A stretch of DNA of 64,000 nt from Pseudomonas corrugata (GTDB lineage: Bacteria; Pseudomonadota; Gammaproteobacteria; Pseudomonadales; Pseudomonadaceae), in NCBI RefSeq assembly GCF_001269905.1, contig NZ_LHVK01000009.1, positions 124,001 to 188,000 on the forward strand, read 5' to 3'. Shown here piece by piece: positions 55,641 to 63,632 of the stretch. Within the stretch, counting starts at the first letter, position 1, and every line of letters starts with the position of its first letter. The notes below the pieces were generated by a model. The model did not search any database. It was given only the letters and a program-made list of their open reading frames with translations, and was not told the DNA's origin. The position numbers and the translations under genes were made by a program.

Positions 55641-55722
55641 TCGTGAGCCATTGGCCGGAGGCTTGGGTTGCAATAGTAGCGGCGGTACGCACTTCAGGAC
55701 GAACCCGCAGCAACATCTTCCG
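55630..55722 (-). pseudogene. Truncated second hicB (C-terminal part)
   Basis: From the ATG at 55716 the minus strand reads MLLRVRPEVRTAATIATQAS and stops shortly after, corresponding to VMLRIRPEVHAAATIAAQTA of the intact HicB at 54807-55139. The N-terminal half is missing and the end diverges into the dispersed repeat. A relic of a second hicAB locus. Confidence 0.72.
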
Positions 55723-55735
55723 GAGGAGCTGACTG

Positions 55736-56011
55736 ATGATCAGCAAAGCGAAAATAAAAAGCGTGAAACCTGCCCCTGGCAAACATGCCTTGCAGGTGGA
55801 GTTCGTCAACGGTAAGCGCTACGACGTGGACCTGCGCGAACACGTTCGCCAATTTCCGGCGCTCAAACCCTTGGAAGACCTGTCGCTGTTCGCCACCGCC
55901 CAATTGGGCGAATGGGGTTTCGATGTGAGCTGGGGTGATGAGATTGAACTCGCCGCTGTTACCTTGCACCGGTTGGCGTTGGAACAGGCCGGTGAGGTGA
56001 TGCCTAGCTAA
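55736..56011 (+). CDS. DUF2442 domain protein
   Basis: 91-residue DUF2442 protein: VKPAPGKHALQVEFVNGKRYDVDLREHV, FPALKPLEDLSLF, and GFDVSWGDEIELAAVTLHRL. The family is small, often beside toxin-antitoxin genes or DUF4160, and of unknown function. Good ribosome site (ggaggag) 7 bases before the ATG. Its stop overlaps the stop of the convergent rof gene by 4 bases. Confidence 0.87.
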   Translation: MISKAKIKSVKPAPGKHALQVEFVNGKRYDVDLREHVRQFPALKPLEDLSLFATAQLGEWGFDVSWGDEIELAAVTLHRLALEQAGEVMPS

Positions 56012-56292
56012 GCGTCCAAAGGCTGGTCACCTAGTGCCAGCACAACCCGTCCAAACCTGGCGTGCTCATCCCGCGGTGTAATCGCCAATAAGTGATCCAG
56101 ACGTATCTCCCGACGACCCTCCGCGGTTTCAACCTCAAGAAACTCCTCCCGCGTGCGAGCGGTACGTGTGGTGATCGCACGGGCTGTCAGGCGTTGGCCG
56201 TCAGTCAGTTCGATGTCCAGCGTGTAGCCGTACAGGCAGGTGATCTCCAGGTAGTCATGCAAGTCGCAGTTCAAGGGGCGATAGGTGTTCAT
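56008..56292 (-). CDS. rof: Rho-binding antiterminator
   Basis: 94-residue Rof/YaeO-family protein that binds Rho and reduces Rho-dependent termination. Pattern: YRPLNCDLHDYLEITCLYGY (residues 3-22), an Sm-like barrel with LDIELTDGQRLTARAITTRT, and EIRLDHLLAITP. The ATG at 56292 gives the usual short N-terminus; an open frame continues upstream without matching the family. Confidence 0.88.
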   Translation of the reverse strand: MNTYRPLNCDLHDYLEITCLYGYTLDIELTDGQRLTARAITTRTARTREEFLEVETAEGRREIRLDHLLAITPRDEHARFGRVVLALGDQPLDA

Positions 56293-56387
56293 CTCATTAC
56301 CTCGGTGGCCATGGCGGCGCTCACCCATTAGGACGACAGCGACCGAACAGGATGGCCCACCTGTCGGTTGCAATCGCCCAGCGCGAT

Positions 56388-57275
56388 TCAGCGCAATTGA
56401 TTCAACATCGTTTGCAGTTGGCTGACACGTGCCTCGTCGAGTGGGAACACCGGCAAGCGCGGATCGCCCACTTCCAGGCCCAGGCTGCATAGACCGGCCT
56501 TGATGGTGGCCGGCAAGCCGCCCTTGAGGATGAAGTCCAGCAGCGGCAGTTGACGATAGAACAGCGCCCGGGCCCGGCTCAGGTCGTTGGCTAGCACCGC
56601 GTCATACAGGTCGAGGTTGAGCTGCGGGATCAGGTTCGGCGCTGCGGTGCACCAGCCTTTGGCGCCGGCCGCGAAGGCTTCCAGGGCCAGTGGGTTGCAA
56701 CCGTTGTAGAACGGCACCTGGCCCTCGCCCAACAGCTGCAGCTGGTGCATACGCTGGATGTCGCCGGTGCTCTCCTTGACCATGGTGACGTTCGCCACCG
56801 CGTTGAAAATCCGCAGGATCAGCTCCACGGACATGTCGATGCCGCTGGTGGCCGGGTTGTTGTACAGCATGATGGGCAGGTCGATGCTGGCGCCGATGGC
56901 CTGGTAGTGCGCGAGGATTTCCGCCTCGCTCAGTTTCCAGTAAGAGGCCGGCAACACCATCACCACATCGGCGCCCTTCGCCTGGGCAAAGCGTGCGCGG
57001 CGTACCGCCTTGGCGGTGGTCAGGTCCGACACGCTGACCACCGTCGGCACCCGGCCGGCGACGCGGGCAATGCTGAACTCGCTGACCTGATCCCACTCCG
57101 CATCGCTCAGGTAAGCGCCTTCGCCGGTGCTGCCCAAAGGCGCGATGGCGTGGACGCCGCTGTCGATCAGGCGATCGATGGACTGGCCCAGTGCGTCCAG
57201 GTCCAAGCCTTGGCCGTCGGCGGAGAAGGGCGTGATGGTGTAACCGATGATGCCGTGGATATTGGGGGTAGACAT
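56388..57275 (-). CDS. Dihydrodipicolinate synthase family protein
   Basis: 295-residue class I aldolase of the DapA/NanA superfamily. The Schiff-base lysine is K167 in MVKESTGD, the proton-relay Tyr138 is in MLYNNPAT, and APLGSTGEGAYLSDAEW is the ketoacid-binding loop. Pairing with a class II aldolase and a dedicated regulator indicates catabolism of a sugar acid or similar compound rather than lysine synthesis. It starts 19 bases after the class II aldolase gene. Confidence 0.88.
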   Translation of the reverse strand: MSTPNIHGIIGYTITPFSADGQGLDLDALGQSIDRLIDSGVHAIAPLGSTGEGAYLSDAEWDQVSEFSIARVAGRVPTVVSVSDLTTAKAVRRARFAQAKGADVVMVLPASYWKLSEAEILAHYQAIGASIDLPIMLYNNPATSGIDMSVELILRIFNAVANVTMVKESTGDIQRMHQLQLLGEGQVPFYNGCNPLALEAFAAGAKGWCTAAPNLIPQLNLDLYDAVLANDLSRARALFYRQLPLLDFILKGGLPATIKAGLCSLGLEVGDPRLPVFPLDEARVSQLQTMLNQLR

Positions 57276-57294
57276 GGCGTGGTTCCTAATGGGT

Positions 57295-58077
57295 TCAGTT
57301 CAGGCAATCGGCGTGTTGGCGCAGGTTCTGCCGGGCGTAGTAGTTGAAGGCGGCCGCATGACGCTTGGGGCGGGCGATCCAGTCATGGGCTTCGCGACCC
57401 AGGTGAGGCAGGATCGGCTTCACCTCGCCGGCGGCCATGGCCAGCAGTTGCAGCTTCGCGGCGCGTTCGATCAGTTGGGCGATGTTGCAGGCTTCCTCCA
57501 CCGTGGCGCCGGTGGACAACTGGCCGTGGTGGGAAAGCAGGATGGCGCGCTTGTCGCCCAGAGCGCCGGCGATCAGTTCGCCTTCCTCATTGCCCACCGG
57601 CACACCCGGCCAGCCCTCCAGAAACGCGCAATCTTCGTAGAGCGGGCAGAGGTCCATGTGGGAAATCTGCAAAGGCACTTCCAGCATCGACAGTGCGGCG
57701 ATGTGGGTCGGGTGGGTGTGGATGATGCAATTCACATCCGGCCGGGCGCGGTAGACCCAGGTGTGAAAACGGTTGGCCGGGTTGGGCATGCCGTGGCCCT
57801 CCAGCACCTCCAGGTCTTCATTGATCAGCAGCAGATTGCCGGCGGTAATTTCGTCGAAGCCCAGGCCCAATTGCTGGGTGTAGTAGGTGCCCGGCTGCGG
57901 CCCGCGCGCGGTAATCTGCCCGGCCAGGCCCGAGTCGTGACCGTTCTCGAACAGGATACGGCAGGTCAATGCCAGCTTTTGTCGTACAGTCCACGTATTA
58001 TCCGGCAGTGTTTTTTGCATCTGGTTGACAGCATGCAGGACCAACTGGTCCTTGGGCGTCGCCAGTGTCTTGCTCAT
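57295..58077 (-). CDS. Class II aldolase/adducin family protein
   Basis: 260-residue zinc-dependent class II aldolase/adducin-domain protein. Metal ligands are in CIIHTHPTHIAAL (HTHP) and in LLSHHGQLSTG; GHDSGLAGQITAR at about residue 46 is the phosphate-type loop. Homologues act on fuculose-phosphate, ribulose-phosphate or non-phosphorylated hydroxy acids. It is the first gene of the two-gene operon, divergent from the XRE-cupin regulator. Confidence 0.88.
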   Translation of the reverse strand: MSKTLATPKDQLVLHAVNQMQKTLPDNTWTVRQKLALTCRILFENGHDSGLAGQITARGPQPGTYYTQQLGLGFDEITAGNLLLINEDLEVLEGHGMPNPANRFHTWVYRARPDVNCIIHTHPTHIAALSMLEVPLQISHMDLCPLYEDCAFLEGWPGVPVGNEEGELIAGALGDKRAILLSHHGQLSTGATVEEACNIAQLIERAAKLQLLAMAAGEVKPILPHLGREAHDWIARPKRHAAAFNYYARQNLRQHADCLN

Positions 58078-58147
58078 ATCCGTTCTCCTGATTCGTTCTT
58101 TGACCGTTCTTGATCCGCGTCATGGAAGCTTTGAAAGGAAGGTGCTA

Positions 58148-58183
58148 ATGACACAAAAAATACTATATGACACAAAGTGTCAT
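58148..58183. promoter_or_regulatory. Palindromic operator between aldolase operon and XRE-cupin gene
   Basis: atgacacaaagtgtcat at 58167-58183 has perfect 7-base arms, and an extra half-site atgacac lies at 58148-58154. It is centred in the 150-base divergent region, the expected binding site for the XRE-cupin regulator. Confidence 0.75.
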
Positions 58184-58227
58184 TTGCAATCTTTGATTGT
58201 CCGTTTCCCAGGAAATTTTGGTTACCT

Positions 58228-58794
58228 ATGTCCATTCGCTTGAAATTGCTCAGGAAAAAACTCGGCATGACACTGGACGTCCTGGCCGAAAAAACCGGGA
58301 TGACCAAGAGCTACCTGTCCAAGGTGGAACGCGGGCTGAGCACGCCCTCCATCGCCACCGCGCTCAAGCTCGCCAAGGCGCTGAACGTGAACGTCGAAGC
58401 ATTGTTCTCAGAGGAGAACGTCTCACTCGACAGCTACAGCCTGGTGCGCAGTGAAGACCGGCGCTCGCTGGCGTCGAGCAGCGGCAGCTCCGAATACGCG
58501 GTCCTGGCCCATCAGGTCTCCGAGCGCAGCCTGCTGCCCTTCATCCTCTATCCCGCGACCGAATTCACTGCGCACCACGCGTTCAAGGAACACACGGGGG
58601 AGGAGTTTCTATTCGTGCATGAGGGACAGGTGGAAGTGGACTTCATGAACGAGCGCGTGCTGCTGAATCGCGGCGACGCCTTGCATTTCAATGCGCAGAA
58701 GCCCCATCGGCTGCGTTCGGTGGGGGATGTTCAGGCGCAGTTGTTGGTGGTGGTGCATAGCGATGAGTCGGGGGAGAAGGGCGAGAGCGCCTAG
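58228..58794 (+). CDS. XRE-family regulator with cupin sensor domain
   Basis: 188-residue regulator. Cro/CI-type HTH (LRKKLGMTLDVLAEKTGMTK, SYLSKVERGLSTPSIATALK) is followed by a cupin-2 domain (about 105-180) with EFTAHHAFKEHTGEEFLFVH, EVDFMNERVLLNRGDALHF and KPHRLRSVG. This domain order is typical of small catabolic repressors (PuuR/HipB-like cupin group) that sense the substrate in the cupin. The ATG at 58228 gives the standard start MSIRLKLLRK. Confidence 0.9.
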   Translation: MSIRLKLLRKKLGMTLDVLAEKTGMTKSYLSKVERGLSTPSIATALKLAKALNVNVEALFSEENVSLDSYSLVRSEDRRSLASSSGSSEYAVLAHQVSERSLLPFILYPATEFTAHHAFKEHTGEEFLFVHEGQVEVDFMNERVLLNRGDALHFNAQKPHRLRSVGDVQAQLLVVVHSDESGEKGESA

Positions 58795-58950
58795 TACGTC
58801 GCTTCGCCAAAATGGGTCGGGCTTGGGACAACCAAATCACTGGTAGGCAACGAGTGAGGGTGAAACGAGATACCGAGCCTGTTCAGCATGGCCCAAGCAC
58901 CGAACCACACGCCGCGAACCTTATGCAGGCGTTTGCAGGAGCAGGATTGC

Positions 58951-59718
58951 CTACGAAAAAATAGTCAGTCCCATCCGGCCTATTAAAAAAACAAGCAACA
59001 CTAGGAAGAAAACTCTTATAAAGCCGCTTCCATAACGCAGTGCCAAAAAGACACCGGTGAGCGAGCCGGCGATATTGCACAGAGCAACCACGCCCCCTAC
59101 CGCCCATAAGACATTCCCAGACGGAACAAAAAACATAAGTGCTGCGCTAAACGTGCCAAGATTAACCAACTTTGCCGATGCTGATGCGTTTAAAAAATCG
59201 AAGCCAAAAAACTTAACAAAGATGAAAAGCAGCAGACTACCGCTACCAGGGCCAAAGACACCATCATAGAAACCGATCAAGCCGCCAAGAAGAATACCTA
59301 ACGCAATCTCCTTCGTTCCGCAGTGTTTGTTGGAGCCTACCAGCCCAAGTCTTTTTTCCTTGAAGGTATAAATAGCCATGACTATCAGGATGAAAAAGAC
59401 AACAAACTCCATCAGCTTTTTGGGCGCAATGGATACTACGGCGGCCCCAAGGAAAGCAAAGACAAACGCTGAACACATGGTGGGAAGCATCAGCCTCCAT
59501 ACGATGGTAATTCGTTTCAGATAACTGAATATGGAAGAGGTATTTCCCGCCAGAACGGCAAATTTATTAGTCCCGAAAACTGTGGCCAGGCTTTGCTGGG
59601 GGAGGGCATGTAAAAGCGCTGGTACTTGTACAAGCCCGCCACCTCCTACCGCTGCATCTATCAAACCGCCGCAAAAGGCAAAAAAGCCCAGCGCGACCAT
59701 AGCTTGATCAAAATCCAT
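58951..59718 (-). CDS. TauE/SafE-family membrane permease
   Basis: 255-residue inner-membrane protein with about 8 helices. Repeat signatures are FCGGLIDAAVGGGGLVQVP near the N-terminus and GLIGFYDGVFGPGSGSLLLF at mid-protein, the paired glycine-rich motifs of TauE/SafE exporters of sulfite or organosulfur anions. AT-richer than the core genes. It lies 133 bases downstream of the diiron-like enzyme gene on the same strand, with a possible start site aggatctcctat, so it may transport the substrate or product of that enzyme. Confidence 0.88.
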   Translation of the reverse strand: MDFDQAMVALGFFAFCGGLIDAAVGGGGLVQVPALLHALPQQSLATVFGTNKFAVLAGNTSSIFSYLKRITIVWRLMLPTMCSAFVFAFLGAAVVSIAPKKLMEFVVFFILIVMAIYTFKEKRLGLVGSNKHCGTKEIALGILLGGLIGFYDGVFGPGSGSLLLFIFVKFFGFDFLNASASAKLVNLGTFSAALMFFVPSGNVLWAVGGVVALCNIAGSLTGVFLALRYGSGFIRVFFLVLLVFLIGRMGLTIFS

Positions 59719-59851
59719 ATAGGAGATCCTGTAGAAACTTGAATTTCCAAGTCATGGCATTCCCTTAAGTTGAAACTGGTTTCTCTTGGAGGTCGGTTAG
59801 CCTGCGACTTGTTGCAGGGGGTAATTGAAGTTTTTCTGCGGCATAGTAAGC

Positions 59852-60832
59852 CTACGCATATGAGCTCAGGGCGCGGTGCATTGCCGCAAAAGCTTTTCCT
59901 ACTCGTTCGTTGTAACTAAGCATGATTCCTTTTAATCGGCTTGGCTTAAAATTTATATCTACCGTTCGGCCATAGGCTTGTGCTGCGGCCAAAGCATGCA
60001 AGCCATGCTTGTTTTCCACTTCACCGGCATGACCCATTACATAACTTTTGGCGTTGCGAAAGCGCAAAGTATCCGCTCTCATGTCCGGATTAACCTCGAG
60101 TAACTTATTCTCTATGTGTTGAGCGATGAAATTATACTCCCGACCATTCCACAGCTCTGAAGAAATCGAAACCATCATGGCATCCAATATCGAGCCCTTA
60201 TGCGCCGCTGAGTTGAGGGGGGATTTATATTCCGCAACTCCAATGTCATATAGAAATTGTGAAAATTCGTTGCATTCGTTTAATTTATACTGATCTTCAA
60301 CCCAAGCTGTCGCTCCAAAAGCTGATGTCATATATTCGTACATGCCATCGTGACCTTGGTGTCCAAGCCCGAAATCGTCTTTCACAACTTCATGCATGTG
60401 TGCCATAACGTTGTTATAGCCAGCTCGCTTTTCAGCCGGTAAAGATATCGCGTCTGCTGATAATCGCATGATGATTTTAGCTGAAACTAAACTAGTGGTT
60501 TTGTGAGTTTCATTCCATCCATTGAAAAACATCAGAACAGTAGGGTCCGCCGTTTGCTTTCTAAGGAAGGCTCTGAATGCGCTTTCAGTATGGAAATGGG
60601 CTTCTTGTGTAATTGGATGGCGAAGCACCTCAAGCATGGCATCTTGAAGTTCGGATATTTGCACTATGTGAGCTGGCGAGGGTTCCCTGCGGTGATTTTC
60701 AAATATGGTTCGTCCGGGAATTTTTAAGTTTCGTATGTGCTTGGGCAGTGACTCAACAAAAAACTCCCCAAACTCTTGCATAGACTTGCTTTCAAATATA
60801 TCGAAGCGACGTTGCTGTGATGCTGAGTTCAT
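59852..60832 (-). CDS. Putative haem-oxygenase-like diiron enzyme
   Basis: 326-residue, largely helical, cytoplasmic protein. Two segments have the spacing of metal-ligand helices in the haem-oxygenase-like diiron oxidase (HDO) superfamily: MHEVVKDDFGLGHQGHDGMY (about 146-165; H147, E148, H158, H161) and MGHAGEVENKHGLHALA (about 266-282; H268, E273, H276). The rest is not recognised, and the length exceeds typical HDO enzymes (about 230-260), with an N-terminal extension of about 60 residues. Ribosome site ggaaagatacct. It is divergent from a LysR gene. Fold and chemistry are inferences; the gene is solid. Confidence 0.62.
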   Translation of the reverse strand: MNSASQQRRFDIFESKSMQEFGEFFVESLPKHIRNLKIPGRTIFENHRREPSPAHIVQISELQDAMLEVLRHPITQEAHFHTESAFRAFLRKQTADPTVLMFFNGWNETHKTTSLVSAKIIMRLSADAISLPAEKRAGYNNVMAHMHEVVKDDFGLGHQGHDGMYEYMTSAFGATAWVEDQYKLNECNEFSQFLYDIGVAEYKSPLNSAAHKGSILDAMMVSISSELWNGREYNFIAQHIENKLLEVNPDMRADTLRFRNAKSYVMGHAGEVENKHGLHALAAAQAYGRTVDINFKPSRLKGIMLSYNERVGKAFAAMHRALSSYA

Positions 60833-60987
60833 AGGTATCTTTCCTTGAAAATGATCGAATTATTTAATGCTCTTGGATTGTTCTGATTTACCTTCCTTGA
60901 AAATCAGCTTCTAAATATTAAGCGACTTGAGGGTGCGCAACAAGTGACTTATACTCAGCGAATAATTCACTTTCAGTGAGTAGTGGG

Positions 60988-61857
60988 ATGGAGCTCTCTC
61001 AGCTAACTATGTTCAAGACCGTGGCCGATCAAGGTAGTATTGTTCGTGCTGCTGCACTGTTGCACTGTGTTCCGTCAAATATTACAAATAGGATTAAACT
61101 TTTAGAAAGGGAGCTTGGCGTTTCCTTGTTCATAAGGCAAGGTAGAGGGCTCGTTATCAGTCCTGCCGGTAAATTGTTTCTTGGCTACACGAATAGAATA
61201 TTGTCCTTGTGTCAGGAGTCACAAAGAGCTCTCGATCCTACGGCAGCGCCCTCGGGAAGTTTGAGAATTGGCGCTATTGAATCGTCAGCTACAGGTAGAT
61301 TGCCCAAGTTGTTGTCAAGGTACCATCATCTCTATCCTCTGGTGCAAATGCAGTTTGGTACTGGCGATTGGTCGCAGTTATTAATCGATGTGGTTAACCA
61401 TAAACTTGATGGGGCAATCATCGCCGTCAGACCTGAACATCCAGATATTGCTGCCACTGAGATTTACAAGGAAGAGCTGGTGTTGATCGCTTCTGCGACG
61501 GCGGCGCGGATAAGTGAACCACAGGATTTAAGTGGCATGGATATATTCATGTGGCCAGAAGGATGCCCGTATAGGGGATCGCTGGAAAACTGGCTGAGGA
61601 TGCATGAGGTGTCGAGCCCCATAATTGATATAGCCAGTTATGGCACCATTCTTGGCTGCGTTAGCTCCGGTGCCGGAGCCTCCTTAGTTCCTAGGGGGAT
61701 GTATGAACAGTTCAAAAACATCGGAAGTATCAGTGGGTATATGTTTGATGATCTGACGCCTATACAAAATTATTTCATGTGGAACAAGAATGTTGAGGTT
61801 CATCGTGCGAAGGACAAGTTTGTCGAACTGCTGATAGAAGAGTTTAAAGTAATATGA
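60988..61857 (+). CDS. LysR-family transcriptional regulator
   Basis: 289-residue LysR regulator: MELSQLTMFKTVADQGSIVR, LLHCVPSNITNRIKLLEREL, LFIRQGRGLVISPAG, and a substrate domain from about residue 88 (GSLRIGAIESSATGRLP). ATG at 60988 is used; a GTG 12 bases earlier is possible. AT-rich codon use. Divergent from the diiron-like gene with about 155 bases between, so it is its likely regulator. Confidence 0.88.
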   Translation: MELSQLTMFKTVADQGSIVRAAALLHCVPSNITNRIKLLERELGVSLFIRQGRGLVISPAGKLFLGYTNRILSLCQESQRALDPTAAPSGSLRIGAIESSATGRLPKLLSRYHHLYPLVQMQFGTGDWSQLLIDVVNHKLDGAIIAVRPEHPDIAATEIYKEELVLIASATAARISEPQDLSGMDIFMWPEGCPYRGSLENWLRMHEVSSPIIDIASYGTILGCVSSGAGASLVPRGMYEQFKNIGSISGYMFDDLTPIQNYFMWNKNVEVHRAKDKFVELLIEEFKVI

Positions 61858-61999
61858 TGATATTTTATACAAAGATAGATGGGGTGCCGATAGCGAGTAC
61901 CTTTCGTTCACGTTGGAGCAAATGAAGACGTTGCCTAAATCGTATAAGGTGGACGGCAAAGATTTCGCCTTTGCCGGTGGCATAGTTTGCCGGCTCTAA
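61853..61999 (+). pseudogene. 3' fragment of an unknown gene
   Basis: Open frame without a start: DDILYKDRWGADSEYLSFTL, then EQMKTLPKSYKVDGKDFAFA and GGIVCRL, ending at TAA 61997-61999. Looks like a genuine protein C-terminus; overlaps the LysR stop. The region 61858-62455 otherwise holds only the dispersed repeat copy and no gene I can support. Confidence 0.4.
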
Positions 62000-62153
62000 C
62001 ATGCCCAACCTCAGTGATATCTACCCGGCAGGGGCATCGGACCAGGCGCGTATCAAAGAAGTGGAGAAGAACAGGATTGTTTTGGAGCAAAGTGCCCTGG
62101 GCGAGCAGCCCCTTCATCGTGACCACCCACCGTCAGGTCGTGCCCTAGAGCTC

Positions 62154-62256
62154 ACATCGCCTTGCGCCTTTGCCTACAACTACGCCAGAATCCGCCGGCT
62201 TGTGCGCCTGGGGTGGTGTCGGTAGTTTGGACCTGTCACTGCTCATCAGTGATCGG
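62154..62256 (+). repeat. Dispersed ~103-bp direct repeat, copy 2
   Basis: Matches 55538-55640, including the central tacaactacgccagaatccg. The two copies, in the same orientation, bracket the 6.5 kb from the hicB remnant to the LysR gene. Confidence 0.75.
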
Positions 62257-62455
62257 GTTTAGTCGCCCGTCGTAGCTAAGTCGCTCAAGCGTCCGTCAGT
62301 CAGGTATCCCCATCCCTGCACTCGATGGTGGCTGTGCGCAGGGCGCCCTCGGGCGCGCCGATTTCTTAGCTCGTCGGTCGACTAACCTGCGTACAGCTGC
62401 CTCCCAATCGTTTAGTCGCGAGCGGGTCGTAGCCTCAACCAAGAGAGCTAAGGTC

Positions 62456-62815
62456 ATGGTCAAAATTACACCGAACCCCCCAGTAACAGACGAGCACGTC
62501 TCCCGCGCCCAGTCAGCGCGCAACAAGAAAATCGACGACGCTGCTACGCGAGCCTTGGATTTCTATCTGAATCCCAAGCCCGAGAAAGAAACGTCCGACA
62601 ACCCCAACACCATTTTTTGCATCGCTTCTGATGTTGATTCTGAATGCCTGCTTGCCAGCCTCAGTGAAAACCTGGCTTCGGCCAATGCCATGATCAGTGA
62701 TTTGGCATTCGACTTGGATGGATCACGGCGGCATGTGGCGTTGGGGATTCAGCAGGTGATTGAGTTAAGCGAGTTGTTGGCGAATCGGGCGTTGGATATT
62801 GTTGAGGTGAGGTAG
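62456..62815 (+). CDS. DUF6124-type Pseudomonas small protein
   Basis: 119 residues, cytoplasmic, helical. The layout (variable polar N-terminus MVKITPNPPVTDEHVSRAQS, a middle IFCIASDVDSECLLASLSEN, the core NAMISDLAFDLDGSRRHVAL, and an end in ELSELLANRALDIVEVR) is that of a family widespread in fluorescent pseudomonads in many copies per genome, function unknown. The N-terminal Lys/Pro-rich region precedes the conserved part. A truncated copy lies at 54595. Terminator 29 bases downstream. Confidence 0.8.
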   Translation: MVKITPNPPVTDEHVSRAQSARNKKIDDAATRALDFYLNPKPEKETSDNPNTIFCIASDVDSECLLASLSENLASANAMISDLAFDLDGSRRHVALGIQQVIELSELLANRALDIVEVR

Positions 62816-62843
62816 GGCAGCAGTGCTATGTGCCGCCCGGATT

Positions 62844-62874
62844 AAAAAAGGTCTTGTCCAGCAAGGCCTTTTTT
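62844..62874 (+). terminator. Rho-independent terminator after the DUF6124 gene
   Basis: aaaaaaggtcttg / caaggcctttttt with one G-T pair and loop tccag. Confidence 0.88.
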
Positions 62875-63011
62875 GTACCGAGGGAGACTGTAGTGTTCCA
62901 GTAAACACAAGCCCTTCAGAGAGGTTTGCTATCTCGGGATGTGTAGGGACACATGATCGCGTTTGCTGGCCAGTATTCGGCATCATGCAACCCCTTCGTA
63001 GCTATGTATCG

Positions 63012-63632
63012 CTAGGCCAGAGATCGGAGGTCCGCCTCGAACACCTCATAACTATCCCATCCCAGTAAAGTCACGACTTCAAATGCAAGATTCTGAGTTT
63101 TGTAGGGGGCAAACTGTCCGCCAGCTTCTGCAGTGAGCAGATCGAAACATACTGTAACCGCTTTGTGAGGCTTACCTTCCTCCCAATGTGTGGATTGATT
63201 TCGACCCTGCCAGATCACTTGCTTCAATACCTGGGTGCCGATTGCGTAACCGTCAGGACAAGCATCGAAGCTCGATTGAGTTATCGAAATTCCCTGTTTT
63301 GCGTATTGTAAGAGGCTGGCAGCCATTGAGGATCGTGAAAATGCTCGCGCTGCGAGCTGGTCGTGCGCTTGGGTTAGACGATCCGTTACATCGTTACGCT
63401 GTTTATCTGGGCCAAAGTACGTTTCCCAGCGAATCCCTGCCTCCGCCATTACATCGTCAGGATCTTCAGAGTCCTTCCAAGCTGCAGCTCTTCGATAGCC
63501 ATCATGAACTTCAACGTTGAGCTTCTCTACTTGAGCTTGAAGCTCTTCAACCTGTCGATGTTCCTCCCAGAGAAGGCCTATAACCGAGCGAGCGGCGTGC
63601 TCAATTTCTGAAAGGTAAGAATTGATGTTCAT
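63012..63632 (-). CDS. Hypothetical protein with N-terminal coiled coil
   Basis: 206 residues, not recognised. A helical/coiled-coil N-terminus (SEIEHAARSVIGLLWEEHRQ, then VEELQAQVEKLNVEVHDGYR; about 6-50) is followed by a mixed domain with ETYFGPDKQRNDVT, QVLKQVIWQGRNQSTHWEEG and LAFEVVTLLGWDSYEVFEA. No signal or membrane segment. ATG at 63632 chosen; codons upstream in frame are not convincing. AT-richer than core genes. WQGRNQSTHWEEG recalls proteins that respond to integrated elements or phage, but I cannot assign a family. Confidence 0.6.
   Translation of the reverse strand: MNINSYLSEIEHAARSVIGLLWEEHRQVEELQAQVEKLNVEVHDGYRRAAAWKDSEDPDDVMAEAGIRWETYFGPDKQRNDVTDRLTQAHDQLAARAFSRSSMAASLLQYAKQGISITQSSFDACPDGYAIGTQVLKQVIWQGRNQSTHWEEGKPHKAVTVCFDLLTAEAGGQFAPYKTQNLAFEVVTLLGWDSYEVFEADLRSLA

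Noticed and set aside
55460..55651. 63-codon minus-strand frame upstream of hicA
   Set aside because: Lies over the dispersed repeat, Arg-rich, no start context.
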